Source of the DNA: CAZKWG01 sp964615375
GTDB taxonomy: Bacteria; Myxococcota_A; UBA796; CAZKWG01
Length of the DNA: 56,955 bases
Assembly: GCA_964615375.1 (NCBI GenBank)
Contig: CAZTOW010000060.1
Coordinates: 1 to 56,955, forward strand
Direction of reading: 5' to 3'
Shown here: one piece after another, positions 48,366-56,955 of the stretch
Numbering within the stretch: position 1 is the stretch's first letter
Layout: every line of letters begins with the position of its first letter
Program-made: the position numbers and the translations under genes
Notes under the pieces: generated by a model
Told to the model about the DNA's origin: nothing
Database searches by the model: none
Seen by the model: only the letters and a program-made list of their open reading frames with translations

Positions 48366-49937
48366 TCAGCGCGCGCCACCCAGGAAGAGGTAGGCGCCCC
48401 CGCCGATCGTCTCGGTCTCGTCCAGCCCCCAGATGGGGCCGGTCAAGAGATCGGGGAAGCCGTCGCCGTTGGTGTCCCCCGCGCCGACGACCTGTCCCAG
48501 CGCGGGCAGGTCGCCGCCGAGCGCCGCGTCGCTGTCGGCGCTGGTCTGCGCCCCGGAGAGCGGGCCATAGAAGACGAAGACGGTGCTGATGAGGTCGTCC
48601 GTCGTCCCGCTGGCGGCGATGTCGTCGTAGCCGTCCCCGTCCTGATCGCCGATGCCGTCCAGATCGTGGCCGAGCCACTCCGAGGGGAGGTGCCCGGAGA
48701 TGGTCGCGGAGGCCGACGCCACCGTGATCGTGCCGCGGCTCTGCCCGCTCATGACCGCGACCGCGCCACTGAACGAGTAGGCCGCGAACGCGCTCAGCAG
48801 GAGATCGTCGGTCCCATCTCCATCCTGATCTCCTCCGAAGGCCAGGAAGAGCTGGGGGTAGAGCTCCCCCTCACCGAGGATGTGCGCGTCGGCGTCCTCG
48901 AGGGAGCTCGTCCCCGAGAGTGGGCCGAGCGACAGGTAAGATCCGCCCGTTGTGGTCGTGGAGATGAGCAGGTCGGACACCCCATCCCCGTCCGCATCGC
49001 CCGTCCCGTCCACAGCATAGCCGGCCGAGTCATCGTCGGCGCCGATCAGCTCCGCGTCCGCGCGTTCCGTCAGCTCCCCGCCCGCCGAGACCGGGCCATG
49101 GACGACATAGGTATGGCCAGGGTCGTGCCAGCCGCTGAGATAGGGGACTCCGACGACAATGGAGGACATCTCCTGATCTTCGAGGTGTGGGGCGTGAGAC
49201 ACGCTCTGATAGATCGTCCCGTCTCCTTCGCAGGGGATGGTGAGCGCATGGCCTGCCTCCGAGACGTCCAGCACCCCGGATCCCGGCCCATCCACCACAT
49301 AGAGCACGGATCGGTCGTGCTCCGAGTCCTCCTCTCCGCTGGCGACGAGCCCGATGTCCGCGAGCCCGTCCCCGTCCAGATCGCCGAGGCCCGACGAGGT
49401 GTGGCCGAGGTACGCCTCCTTCCACTCGCCGAGCCAGCCCGCCTGGGCCTCCGCGAGGTCGTGCTCGCCCACCTGGGGCCCGAGGAAGAGCCAGACGCCG
49501 CCAGCATAGAGCGCGACGTCGGAGAGCAGCTCGGACGCGATGAGGAGATCGTCGAGACCATCACCGTTCACATCGCCCGCATCCGTGTTGAACAGACCTG
49601 CGCCATCCGCCCAGGGGGTGTCGGTGCTGAAGACCGCGTCCGCGTCGGTAGACGGGATCGCGCCCCACAGACCGCAGAGCCTGCTCCCAGGTACCTCTCC
49701 CTCGTCCGTGAGCGCGTCGCAGTCATTGTCCAGGTGATCGCAGACCTCCAGAGCGCCCGGCCAGATGGTGGGGTCCTGGGGGGCGCAGTCGTCAGCATCC
49801 ACGAAGCCATCCTGATCGCTGTCGCGCGGAGGCGAGGCGGTGTCCCCCCCTGTCTCCGAGGCGGTGTCGTCCACGGGACGCTTGTCCGGCCCTGCGCAGG
49901 CCAGAAGGCCAGGCAACAGGCTGAGCGGTCGAATCAT
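48366..49937 (-). CDS. FG-GAP repeat lipoprotein with MopE-type metal-binding motif
   Basis: A 523-residue lipoprotein. The ATG at 49937 overlaps the TGA of the upstream RTX gene (ATGA), so it was chosen over the ATG at 49943. The leader ends in LLAC. After a Thr/Ser/Asp linker comes DSDQDGFVDADDC with CDHLDNDCDALTDE, the repeated Asp/Cys pattern of MopE-like metal-binding segments. FG-GAP repeats follow (DVNGDGLDDLLI, DLDGDGLADIGL, DQDGDGYDDIAA, DTNGDGFPDLLT). It is probably a surface beta-propeller loaded with calcium and shares an operon with a calcium-binding RTX protein. Confidence 0.87.
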   Translation of the reverse strand: MIRPLSLLPGLLACAGPDKRPVDDTASETGGDTASPPRDSDQDGFVDADDCAPQDPTIWPGALEVCDHLDNDCDALTDEGEVPGSRLCGLWGAIPSTDADAVFSTDTPWADGAGLFNTDAGDVNGDGLDDLLIASELLSDVALYAGGVWLFLGPQVGEHDLAEAQAGWLGEWKEAYLGHTSSGLGDLDGDGLADIGLVASGEEDSEHDRSVLYVVDGPGSGVLDVSEAGHALTIPCEGDGTIYQSVSHAPHLEDQEMSSIVVGVPYLSGWHDPGHTYVVHGPVSAGGELTERADAELIGADDDSAGYAVDGTGDADGDGVSDLLISTTTTGGSYLSLGPLSGTSSLEDADAHILGEGELYPQLFLAFGGDQDGDGTDDLLLSAFAAYSFSGAVAVMSGQSRGTITVASASATISGHLPSEWLGHDLDGIGDQDGDGYDDIAASGTTDDLISTVFVFYGPLSGAQTSADSDAALGGDLPALGQVVGAGDTNGDGFPDLLTGPIWGLDETETIGGGAYLFLGGAR

Positions 49938-51275
49938 GGGCATGCGCCCGGCTTCGTCCCGAAGCTGTGCTCACAGGTCGTGTCGTAGCCCGGGGTCGAG
50001 CAGTTGTCGCAGTAGTCGTTGGTCCCTGCGTCACCTCCGCCGTCGTTCTCGATGCCGCTCGAGCAGATCGAGGCAGGTCCCCAGAGCGTGTCGTCGCCGG
50101 GCCCTCCCCAGAGGTGATCGCGATACAGCGCACCGCCTCCGGGCTCGAGCCCACCACACAGCGTGTCGTTGTCTGCGTCGCCGAAGAGCTGGTCCGAACC
50201 AACTGAGCCAATGACCACGTCGTTGTGGCTGCCTCCATGGACGATGTCGTCGCCGTCGTCCCCGTTCACCGTGTCCGCTCCTCCCTGCCCGTCGATCTCG
50301 TCGTCTCCGTCACCTCCACTGATGGTGTCCTGATCGGACCCGCCATAGAGGAAGTCCGCCCCTCCATCTCCCGTGATGGTGTCGTTCCCCAGATCGCCAT
50401 AGATGAAGTCCGTCTCCGCCTCCCCGGAGATGGTGTCGTTCCCGCTGTCGCCATGAATGGTGTCGCTTCCGTCTCCCGTGGGCGTACCGCAGATGTCCCC
50501 GCAGATGGTGTCGGCCCCGTCGTTCCCGTTGATGATGTCGCCGCCGTCCGAGCCATGGATGAGGTCGTCTCCGCTGCCGCCCGCGATCTCGTCGGTTCCG
50601 TCTCCGCCGTCCAGGAGGACGTCGGAGTCTGGGCCTCCGTCGATGATGTCGTCGCCGTTCTGACCGTAGAGGGTGTCGGTGCCATCGTTGCCGCTGATCT
50701 GATCATCTCCATTCAAAGCGTGGATCTCGTCCGCTCCCGCTCCGCCGTAGAGATCGTCGAGGTAGTCTGCGTCTTCGCTGTTGCTCCCATAGATGAGATC
50801 ATCCCCATCTCTCCCGTCGGCCTTGCCCACGAGTGATTGCGTGGAGTATGGTCTCAGGTCACCGTTGGCGTTGAAGTAGATCTCATCGTTGGATTCGCTT
50901 CCCAGCACCTCAACTCTCGTGTAGCTCGTCGCGTCGAACACGCAGCAGAAGTCGGCGATGGGCTCGTCTGAGCCAGAGGAGATGCCCATGATCTGGTACT
51001 GATTGGCGTCGTACTCATGCAGAAACGCAAAGGCCGTCGCTGATCCTGATTCCCCATTCCGTGCCAGGTCGCATACAATCGTTGTTCCGGATGCCTGGCA
51101 GATGTCTGCGGTCCCCATCTCTCCACTGCATGGCCCTGTGTAGGTGCTCGCGCACAGTTCATCCGCGCGCACAGGACGCGAGCTCAGACAGAAGAAGAGT
51201 CCCAGTAGCGCTCCGACTCGATCTTGACGAGTCCGGTTGTAGGAGGAGAGGGGGGGGGGACACACGGTTACGCAT
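49934..51275 (-). CDS. Secreted RTX-type calcium-binding protein, start separated from body by a 10-C tract
   Basis: The body has about 420 residues: a Cys-containing N-terminal region, then about 25 RTX nonapeptides (GGAGADEIHALNGDDQISG style) folding as a calcium beta-roll, and a Cys-rich end. The natural start is the ATG at 51275 with AGGAG 5 nt upstream, but it is out of frame with the signal peptide (VGALLGLFFCLSSRPVRA) across ten C (51250-51259). Nine or twelve C would join them in frame, giving an N-terminus of about MRNRVSPPLSSYNRTRQD. As written, a GTG at 51265 or other weak starts would be needed. The end overlaps the FG-GAP lipoprotein gene (ATGA). Confidence 0.8.
51250..51259 (-). 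repeat. Homopolymer of 10 C (coding strand) at the start of the RTX gene
   Basis: Ten G on the plus strand, between the AGGAG/ATG start (51275) and the signal peptide. Length modulo three decides whether the strong start reads into the protein; ten is an out-of-frame state. It is either a contingency tract or a sequencing/assembly miscall. Confidence 0.9.
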
Positions 51276-51404
51276 GACAACTCCTGACTTCGAGGATGCA
51301 CGAGATACAAAGAAGACCTCTTGCTCGTAAGTAAGGCACCAGCGGATGCGCATGTCAAGATGCGCGAGCCGATGAGGTCCATTAGGTTCTATTTGGAGGT
51401 CTCC

Positions 51405-52016
51405 ATGAAGGAGCCCGCGGTCCGGCTGTTCTCGGTGGCGGAGTACCTGGCTCAGGAGCAGGCCAGCCTGGAGAAGCACGAGTACTTCGAGGGCCAGATC
51501 CGGGCGATGACCGAGAGGACGGTCAGGCATGGGGTGACGGCCAGGCATGCGTTCCTGATCAGCCAGACCAACATCCTCGTCGGCCTGGGCCTCCGCCGCG
51601 GCCCCTGCGCGATCTACAGCGCGGATCTCCGCGTCCGTGTGCAGGAGTCCGGGCTCCTCACCTACCCGGACCTCTCCGTCGTCTGCGGCGCGCTGTCCTA
51701 CGACCCTGAAGACCGCCACGCCATCACCAACCCCACCGTCCTGTTCGAGGTCCTCTCCCCCTCGACCGAGCGCTACGACCGCGGCGAGAAATTCCACCAC
51801 TACCAGAAGATCCCCACCCTCCGCGACTACGTGCTCGTCTCCTCCCGGGAGCCGCTGGTCGAGGTCTACCACCGCCTGGACGACGGCGCCTGGCGCTACA
51901 CCGCCTTCGGCCCCGGCGAGCTCGCCCGCGTCGACAGCGTGGGCCTCAGCCTCCCCGTAGGCGAGCTCTACGAGGGCGCCCCCGAGGACCCGCCCGAGGA
52001 GCCCAGGAAGGGCTGA
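51405..52016 (+). CDS. Uma2-family protein (DUF820, PD-(D/E)xK nuclease fold)
   Basis: A 203-residue protein with TTGGAGGT before the ATG at 51405. SVAEYLAQEQASLEKHEYFEGQIRAMT at the start, then YPDLSVVCG, VLFEVLSPSTERYDRGEKFHHY and LRDYVLVS, are the family pattern; the E in FEVLSPST and D in PDLSVV are the presumed nuclease residues. Uma2 proteins have a restriction-endonuclease-like fold and occur in many paralogous copies in some genomes; their role is not settled. The stop is 6 bp from the end of the convergent DUF4143 ATPase gene. The last 44 bp also occur at 48319-48362. Confidence 0.9.
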   Translation: MKEPAVRLFSVAEYLAQEQASLEKHEYFEGQIRAMTERTVRHGVTARHAFLISQTNILVGLGLRRGPCAIYSADLRVRVQESGLLTYPDLSVVCGALSYDPEDRHAITNPTVLFEVLSPSTERYDRGEKFHHYQKIPTLRDYVLVSSREPLVEVYHRLDDGAWRYTAFGPGELARVDSVGLSLPVGELYEGAPEDPPEEPRKG

Positions 52017-52022
52017 GCGCGT

Positions 52023-53279
52023 CTACACCCACATCGCCGGCACGGCGACGGCGTCCTCGTCGAGCAGCTCCAGATCCGGCCCCCCGTGGACGACGACCAG
52101 CGGCCCCCAGGCGTGCTTGGGGAAGGTCTGCTGAAAGGCCCGCGCCCCGCGCAGGTGGTGTCGGTTCGGGCGGGAGCTCAGCTTGATCTCGAGCAGGTGG
52201 AGCCGTCCATCGCGCTCGACGATCAGGTCCACCTCCGCGCCGCCGTGCGTGCGCCAGCACCAGAAGCGGGGGCCGGCGCTCAGCCCGGAGCGCTGCCGCA
52301 TCAGCTCCCCCACGACCCAGCTCTCGAAGAGCGCGCCGAGGGCCGGGTGGGCGCCCAGCGCCGGCACCGATGAGATCTGCAAGAGGGCGGCTGCGAAGCC
52401 AGTGTCCGCTACGTGGTACTTCGGGCGCCCTGAGACGCGCTTGACCGTGTTCGCCGACCAGGCGTCGAGGAGCGAGCCCTGAAAAGAGGCGACCACCACG
52501 TCCAGCCAGGCCCGCGCTGTGCGGGGGGAGAGCCCGATCTCGCGCCCGAGCTGGCTCAGGTTCAGCTCCTGGGACGTGAGCGCCGCCAAGAGCCGCACGA
52601 AGCGCGAGAACTCCTGGGGGCGCGCAAGGTCCCGGAGCGCGGCCACGTCGCGCTCGACGTAGGTGCGGAGGTAGGACTCGTGCCAGTCGGCGAGCTCGTC
52701 ATCGTCGAAGGTCAGGAGGCCCGGGAAGCCCCCTCGGAAGATGGCGGGCAGGAGCTCCGCCGGATCGGCGCGGGTCGGCGGCGTCGCCCGGAGTCGCTCC
52801 AGCAGCTCTGGCGCGTCCCGCGCCTCCACCAGCGCCCCCAGCAGGCCCGAGCCCGGCTGCCCGAGCAGCTCGCGCCGGCTCATCGGGTGGAGATCGAAGA
52901 GCCCCACGCGGCCCGCCAGGCTCTCCGAGAGCCCGCGCGTCAACGTGAGCTGCTGAGAGCCCGTGAGCACGTAGAGCCCGGTCTGCCCCCGGTGCTCGTC
53001 CACCACGCGCTTGAGGGGGGCCAGGAGCTCCGGGGCATGCTGGACCTCGTCCAGAAGCAGCGGCGGCGGGTTCAGGCGGAGGAAGAGCTCCGGGTCGGCG
53101 CGCGCGTTCCCGACATCCAGCACCGGATCGAAGGTGAAACGCCGCAGGCGCCCGCCGAAGAGCTGATCGAGCAGGGTGGACTTGCCGACCTGCCGCGCTC
53201 CCGCGAGCGCGACGACGGGGAAGCGAGCCATGGCGCGCTCCAGGCGCGTCTCCAGGTGGCGGTGAAGATATCCTGCCAT
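52023..53279 (-). CDS. AAA ATPase with DUF4143 C-terminal domain
   Basis: A 418-residue protein with Walker A GARQVGKST (about 27-35), Walker B PLLLDEVQHAPEL, sensor VLTGSQQLTL, and the DUF4143 region (LSQLGREIGLSPRTARAWLDVV, FESWVVGELMRQR, FWCWRTHGGAEVDLIVERDGRLHLLEIKLS). The last segment contains an E-V-D-(x)n-E-I-K nuclease-like arrangement common in this family. Members are abundant, often isolated, sometimes linked to toxin-antitoxin-like modules; function is largely unknown. It faces the Uma2 gene tail to tail. Confidence 0.92.
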   Translation of the reverse strand: MAGYLHRHLETRLERAMARFPVVALAGARQVGKSTLLDQLFGGRLRRFTFDPVLDVGNARADPELFLRLNPPPLLLDEVQHAPELLAPLKRVVDEHRGQTGLYVLTGSQQLTLTRGLSESLAGRVGLFDLHPMSRRELLGQPGSGLLGALVEARDAPELLERLRATPPTRADPAELLPAIFRGGFPGLLTFDDDELADWHESYLRTYVERDVAALRDLARPQEFSRFVRLLAALTSQELNLSQLGREIGLSPRTARAWLDVVVASFQGSLLDAWSANTVKRVSGRPKYHVADTGFAAALLQISSVPALGAHPALGALFESWVVGELMRQRSGLSAGPRFWCWRTHGGAEVDLIVERDGRLHLLEIKLSSRPNRHHLRGARAFQQTFPKHAWGPLVVVHGGPDLELLDEDAVAVPAMWV

Positions 53280-53337
53280 TTCGTGATCTCAGGTATCAGA
53301 TTGGCAGGGAATTTTACCCCCGTCAACCTGCCCGAGC

Positions 53338-56115
53338 TCAACGACCCGCCTTCGCCTCGGCCTTCTGAATCAGCGCGTCGCGCTCGCCCTCGGCCTTCGT
53401 CACCAGGGCCTCGCCCTTCTTCTGGGCCTCCTTCTTCAGCTTCTTGGCGTTGTCCGCGGCCTCCTCGCGCAGCTTCTTGCCGGCCTCCTCGGCGGCGGCC
53501 TTCTTCACGGGGTTGCTGCCGGCGTCGGTGACCAGCTTGTTGGCGGCCTTGTCGGCCTCCTTCTTCAGCTTGTCACCCGCGCTCACCGCCTCGGCCACCA
53601 GCCTGTCCGCCGCCTTCTGGGCCTCGGCCACCAGCTTGTCTCCGGCCTCCTTTGCCGCGGCGAGCGCCTGGTCCACGACCTCGCCCACCTTCTCCTCGAC
53701 CACCGCCGTGGCCTGGGCCTTCAGGTCCTCCAGGAGGCCCGTGCGCAGGGTGACCTTCGGGTCGGCGAAGGTCCCGCCCACCACGATGGTCAGGTCCACC
53801 GGGCCCTTCACGCTGACCTTCTCCAGGCCCAGGGAGGCGCCCAGCCCGGCGGCCTGCAGCTTCTCCAGCGGCACCTTCGTCTGGATCTGGAGGTCCAGGG
53901 TCTGGTCCAGCACGCCCGTGCTGCCTGCCAGGAGCGCCACCGCCCCGCCCACCAGCATGGCCGTCTTGTCGAGCCGCACGCGGCCCTGCTGGATCTCGAA
54001 GCCCAGCCCCTCCTTGTCCAGCTTCAGCTCTTTGAAGCGCTCATCCTTCAGCATCCCGGCGGCCTTCTCCAGGAAGCCGGGGCTCAGCGTGAGGCCGAGC
54101 GCGCTCAGCGTGCCCTTGGAGTACAGGCTGCTGAGGTCCGGCACCATGTCCGGGCCCAGTCGGGTCTTGAGCGTGAACGTGCTCTTCAGCTTGCCGCTGG
54201 CCCCCTTCGCCACGGGGGCGATCTTCTCCAGCGTCTCGACGGCGTCGATGAGGCCGCCCAGCCCGAAGTCCGCCAGATCGATGTTCATCTCCACGTCCGC
54301 GCCGTCCGGCGTCGGCGCCGCGTAGAAGCCGCTCAGGCCCACCCGCCCGTCCAGGAAGCCGAAGCTGAGGCCGCTGAGATCCGCGCGCCCGTCGGCCACC
54401 GCCAGCTCGCCGCGCAGATCCTGGAGATCGTAGGGCGGGTAGATGACGCGGTCGGCCTCGATGTCGATCTTCAGCGCCAGATCGGTGGGCACCGTGGCCA
54501 CGCCGCTCTCGGCGGGCGCGTCGCCCTTGGCGCTCTCCTCGTCCTCGCCCGCGAAGGGCGTGAGGTCGAGCTTCTGCGAGCGCACGCTCAGCGCGCCCTT
54601 GAGCGGGCCCGCGCCGAGCGCGTAGGCGTAGACGTTCTGGAGCGCCCCCGTGACGGCGATGTCGGCCTCCCCGATGCGCAGATCGCAGGCCCGCAGGTCC
54701 ACGGTCTGCGGCGAGAAGCCGGCGTCCAGGCGCTCGAAGCGGTAGACGATGGGGTCGCCCTCCTCCTGGTAGGAGAGCCCGCTGGCGGACACGGTCCCGC
54801 TGGCGGAGGCGGCGTTCAGATCCCCGGCCTCCAGCGCCGAGGCCCGCCCCTTCACCGCCAGATCCAGGTCCAGGACGCCGCCCAGCTTCGTGCCCTCCAC
54901 GGGGAAGCTCTGGGTGAGCTTGCCCAGGTCCAGGCGCCCCTTCGCCGTGAGATCCAGGTCGGGGTCGGTGGTCGGGTGGGTGACGCGCAGCCGGCCGGTC
55001 AGCGGGCTCCCGTCCACCGAGAGCCCGAAGCGCGCGAGGTCCACCACCATCGCGTCCATCGGGCCGCCCGGGTGGTCCACCTTCAGGTCCAGCTGGATGT
55101 CGCTCAGGCCGGTGGGCAGGCTCGGGTCGCGGAAGCTGCCGTCCGTCAGCGCCAGGTTCAGCGCCAGCGCCGGGAGATCCTCGCCCTCCGCGCGCAGCAG
55201 GCCCTTGATCTTGCCGTCCAGGGCGAGCCCGCCAGAGATGGTCATGGCCCCCATGTCCTTCTTGTAGACCGAGGGCACCAGCGAGAGCACCTCTTTCAGC
55301 GTGGTGGGCAGGGCCTTGAAGGCGAGGTCCAGATCCCAGTCCTCGCCCTGGGGCGTGGCCGAGCCCGAGAGCTGGAGCGGCAGCGCGTTGAGCCGGATCT
55401 CGTTGTCCCCCAGCACGATCCCGCCCGTGCCGAGATCGTAGCGGAGGTCCAGCTTCGTCCCCAGCTTCACCGCGCGTAGCAGGCCCACGCCGCCGTCCTC
55501 GACGGTCAGCGCGCCGATGTCGGTCTTCGTGCGGAAGTCCACGACCTCGCCGTCCAGGCCGCCCTCGCCCTCGTGGTCCAGATCCTCGGCGAGGACCAGC
55601 ATCCCGCCAGCCTGATCGTCGTAGCGCAGGACGCCGTCCTGGATGTGGGTGCGCTCCAGGCGCAGGGTCATCGGCGCGCTCTCGGCGGCGGGCTCGGCGG
55701 GGGCGGGCTCGGCGCTGGGCTCCCCGCCGAGATCGGTGTTGGAGCGGCCCTCCTTGTCGGTCAGCAGCGTGATCTCGGGCCGGTCCAGGCTGAGGCCGCG
55801 CACGGTGTAGGGCCCGCCCGAGAGCGCGCTCATCAGCTCCACCGTCACCTCGGCCTGCGCCACCTTCGCCAGCGTGGTGCCCTCGAAGGGCGCCCGGTTC
55901 TTCACCTCCAGCCCGGTGAGCTGGAGGGTGAGATCGGGGAAGCTGGACAGGATCGTCACGTCCACGCCGTCCCAGGACACGTCGGCGTTCAAGGCCGAGG
56001 ACAGCTCGCGCTGGGCCGCCGAGACCAGCCGGTCCTTGAACAGGACGGGCAGGCCGACGATCAGCAGCAGCAGGGCGAACAGGACGACGCCAGAGATGAT
56101 CAGGGCTCTACGCAT
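53338..56115 (-). CDS. AsmA-family lipid-transport-type protein with amphipathic Lys/Ala/Glu tail
   Basis: A 925-residue protein with an N-terminal membrane anchor (IISGVVLFALLLLIVGLPVLF). The AsmA domain follows (LNADVSWDGVDVTILSSFPDLTLQLTGLEV, then VTVELMSALSGGPYTVRGLSLDRPEITLL). A long beta-rich middle with repeated DLDLAVKGRAS-type strands fits the repeating beta-groove of bridge-like lipid transfer proteins. The C-terminal AsmA_2-like part (LDLQIQTKVPLEKL) ends near 795. The final 130 residues are a continuous Lys/Ala/Glu helix with 11-residue-like periodicity (AAKEAGDKLVAEAQKAADRL), resembling apolipoprotein or LEA helices; this is not part of standard AsmA proteins. Confidence 0.88.
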   Translation of the reverse strand: MRRALIISGVVLFALLLLIVGLPVLFKDRLVSAAQRELSSALNADVSWDGVDVTILSSFPDLTLQLTGLEVKNRAPFEGTTLAKVAQAEVTVELMSALSGGPYTVRGLSLDRPEITLLTDKEGRSNTDLGGEPSAEPAPAEPAAESAPMTLRLERTHIQDGVLRYDDQAGGMLVLAEDLDHEGEGGLDGEVVDFRTKTDIGALTVEDGGVGLLRAVKLGTKLDLRYDLGTGGIVLGDNEIRLNALPLQLSGSATPQGEDWDLDLAFKALPTTLKEVLSLVPSVYKKDMGAMTISGGLALDGKIKGLLRAEGEDLPALALNLALTDGSFRDPSLPTGLSDIQLDLKVDHPGGPMDAMVVDLARFGLSVDGSPLTGRLRVTHPTTDPDLDLTAKGRLDLGKLTQSFPVEGTKLGGVLDLDLAVKGRASALEAGDLNAASASGTVSASGLSYQEEGDPIVYRFERLDAGFSPQTVDLRACDLRIGEADIAVTGALQNVYAYALGAGPLKGALSVRSQKLDLTPFAGEDEESAKGDAPAESGVATVPTDLALKIDIEADRVIYPPYDLQDLRGELAVADGRADLSGLSFGFLDGRVGLSGFYAAPTPDGADVEMNIDLADFGLGGLIDAVETLEKIAPVAKGASGKLKSTFTLKTRLGPDMVPDLSSLYSKGTLSALGLTLSPGFLEKAAGMLKDERFKELKLDKEGLGFEIQQGRVRLDKTAMLVGGAVALLAGSTGVLDQTLDLQIQTKVPLEKLQAAGLGASLGLEKVSVKGPVDLTIVVGGTFADPKVTLRTGLLEDLKAQATAVVEEKVGEVVDQALAAAKEAGDKLVAEAQKAADRLVAEAVSAGDKLKKEADKAANKLVTDAGSNPVKKAAAEEAGKKLREEAADNAKKLKKEAQKKGEALVTKAEGERDALIQKAEAKAGR

Positions 56116-56133
56116 GAGGCTCTCGGGAGAGGT

Positions 56134-56161
56134 GGACCCCTCGATCTATCTCGATGGGTCC
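56134..56161. promoter_or_regulatory. Imperfect hairpin between the secreted-protein gene and the AsmA gene
   Basis: GGACCC pairs with GGGTCC, then after one mismatch TCGA pairs with TCGA around a 6-nt loop. It lies in the 77-bp gap, downstream of one minus-strand gene and 18 bp before the next start. It may be an attenuator, a terminator without U-tract or an operator. Confidence 0.45.
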
Positions 56162-56192
56162 AGACCGGTCAGCCCCGCGAAAGGCGACCCGC

Positions 56193-56903
56193 CTACTGGA
56201 TGCAGACGTTGGTCTTGGAGCTGTGGGCGAAGAAGTCCACATAGCCCAGCGCCACGTCGTCGTAGAGCAGGCCGTAGAGGTCGCCGTCGCCGGCCAGCTT
56301 CAGCACGTAGTAGAGGTCGCCCTGGTCCCAGGCGTGATCACCGAACTTCCCGATCACGCCGTAGTCGTAGGTCGGGTTGCCGAAGGCGTCGATCTCCCAG
56401 GCGAAGGCCTCGCCCGTGAGCAGGTCGAGCCGGATGCTCACCCACTGGCGATAGTCGCGCTCGTGCTTCTGGAGGGCGGTCTGGAGGTCGTCGAAGTACG
56501 CGTAGTTCCACAGCAGGCTGGAGTAGCTGCCGTCCTCGTCCATGACGCCCAGGCCCTCGGTGTTCGAGTAGCTCCAGTAGAAGACGTCGAAGCGCAGGTA
56601 AGCCGCGTCCACCAGCTCATAATCGAAGGGCGTGTAGCCCTGGAGCACGAAGGGCCGCGCCGCGTCGGCGATGATCTGGTCGGTGTTCGCCACGCCGTTG
56701 CCCCACCAGGTCGCGGCGTTGGCCAGGAAGAGGGCGGGCATGGCGTAGAGGGCCGCGGCGGGGTCGTCCACCGAGCCGGCGCCGCCCTGGGTCTGGGTGT
56801 TGTCGCCGAAGGTGGCGTAGGCCATCATCGGCGTATCGACGTAGCAGTCCGCGGCGAGGGCGCTGGGGGCGGCGAGGGCGGCGAGCAGGGAGAGGGCGAT
56901 CAT
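56193..56903 (-). CDS. Secreted protein of unknown function
   Basis: A 236-residue protein with a signal peptide (MIALSLLAALAAPSALA, cleavage before ADC). The mature part is rich in Tyr, Trp and Asp (ATWWGNGVANTDQIIADAARP, FDVFYWSYSNTEG, KFGDHAWDQGDLYYVLKLAGDGD) and has a Cys near each end that could pair. No family is recognised. GGAG lies 5 nt before the ATG, and a 7-bp perfect hairpin sits in the leader. It precedes the AsmA-like gene on the same strand by 77 bp. Confidence 0.75.
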   Translation of the reverse strand: MIALSLLAALAAPSALAADCYVDTPMMAYATFGDNTQTQGGAGSVDDPAAALYAMPALFLANAATWWGNGVANTDQIIADAARPFVLQGYTPFDYELVDAAYLRFDVFYWSYSNTEGLGVMDEDGSYSSLLWNYAYFDDLQTALQKHERDYRQWVSIRLDLLTGEAFAWEIDAFGNPTYDYGVIGKFGDHAWDQGDLYYVLKLAGDGDLYGLLYDDVALGYVDFFAHSSKTNVCIQ

Positions 56904-56915
56904 GGGGGCTCCGTG

Positions 56916-56932
56916 CGCCGGTCAAACCGGCG
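56916..56932. promoter_or_regulatory. Perfect 7-bp hairpin in the leader of the secreted-protein gene
   Basis: CGCCGGT and ACCGGCG pair around a 3-nt loop, 12 bp upstream of the ATG at 56903. It may be an operator or a leader structure. Confidence 0.5.
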
Positions 56933-56955
56933 GAGAGGAAAGAATGAAAGAGTCT

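Noticed and set aside
50220..50800. Regularly spaced short repeats resembling a CRISPR or satellite array
   Set aside because: They encode RTX nonapeptides (GGxGxDxx) in one frame; units vary and no spacers of constant length exist.

Overview
This is a GC-rich (about 70% by eye), gene-dense stretch with short intergenic gaps and many ATGA start/stop overlaps. The gene content suggests a myxobacterium-like lineage (Myxococcota or a related deltaproteobacterial group). The signs are two eukaryotic-type Ser/Thr kinases with trailing membrane/repeat regions, a one-polypeptide hybrid two-component regulator, FG-GAP and Ig-like lipoproteins with Asp/Thr/Gly-rich linkers, a DUF4388-type/J-domain chimera, and a mini-protein ending in a MYXO-CTERM-like tail. 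No rRNA, tRNA, CRISPR array or intact insertion sequence was seen.

Layout. (1) 1-7600, minus: a Tc-toxin TcB-TcC fusion whose C-terminal tip is lower in GC and carries a tandem 126-bp duplication, followed by a short TcA-like fragment at the window edge. (2) 7.6-12 kb, plus: an FG-GAP lipoprotein, then a small operon of a membrane protein and a Ser/Thr kinase. (3) 12.1-15.7 kb: a hybrid sensor kinase/AraC regulator. It is followed by a 52-bp tandem repeat with four GGGACAT sites and then by a seven-gene lipid operon (15.9-23.3 kb): ACP, fatty acyl-AMP ligase, alpha-oxoamine synthase, ADC-like protein, sulfotransferase, MFS exporter, NAD-dependent reductase. The ACP, ligase, oxoamine synthase and reductase correspond to four of the five genes known for ceramide synthesis in Caulobacter. 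The sulfotransferase, ADC-like protein and exporter are additions.

(4) 23.4-34.8 kb: a Cys-rich lipoprotein, a LysR HTH stub, a GT87 membrane glycosyltransferase, Tex, small membrane proteins, the mini-protein with its histidine-rich membrane neighbour, a sugar nucleotidyltransferase, an acyl-CoA ligase and the DUF4388-type/J chimera. (5) 34.9-45.4 kb: a 1386-residue Ig-repeat lipoprotein with an exact 540-bp supra-period, a tail-collar protein, a lipoprotein GH13 debranching-type enzyme and a kinase-beta-propeller receptor. (6) 45.4-48.3 kb: an orphan MbtH-like protein and an archaeal-type XPB helicase/Bax1 nuclease pair. (7) 48.3-57 kb: an FG-GAP lipoprotein and an RTX protein (the latter with a 10-C tract between its natural start and its signal peptide), a Uma2/DUF4143 tail-to-tail pair, an AsmA-like protein with an amphipathic tail, and a secreted protein.

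A recurring GNTANNNT element precedes at least ten genes. In three of them it ends 6-7 nt before the start codon, which would give leaderless mRNAs.
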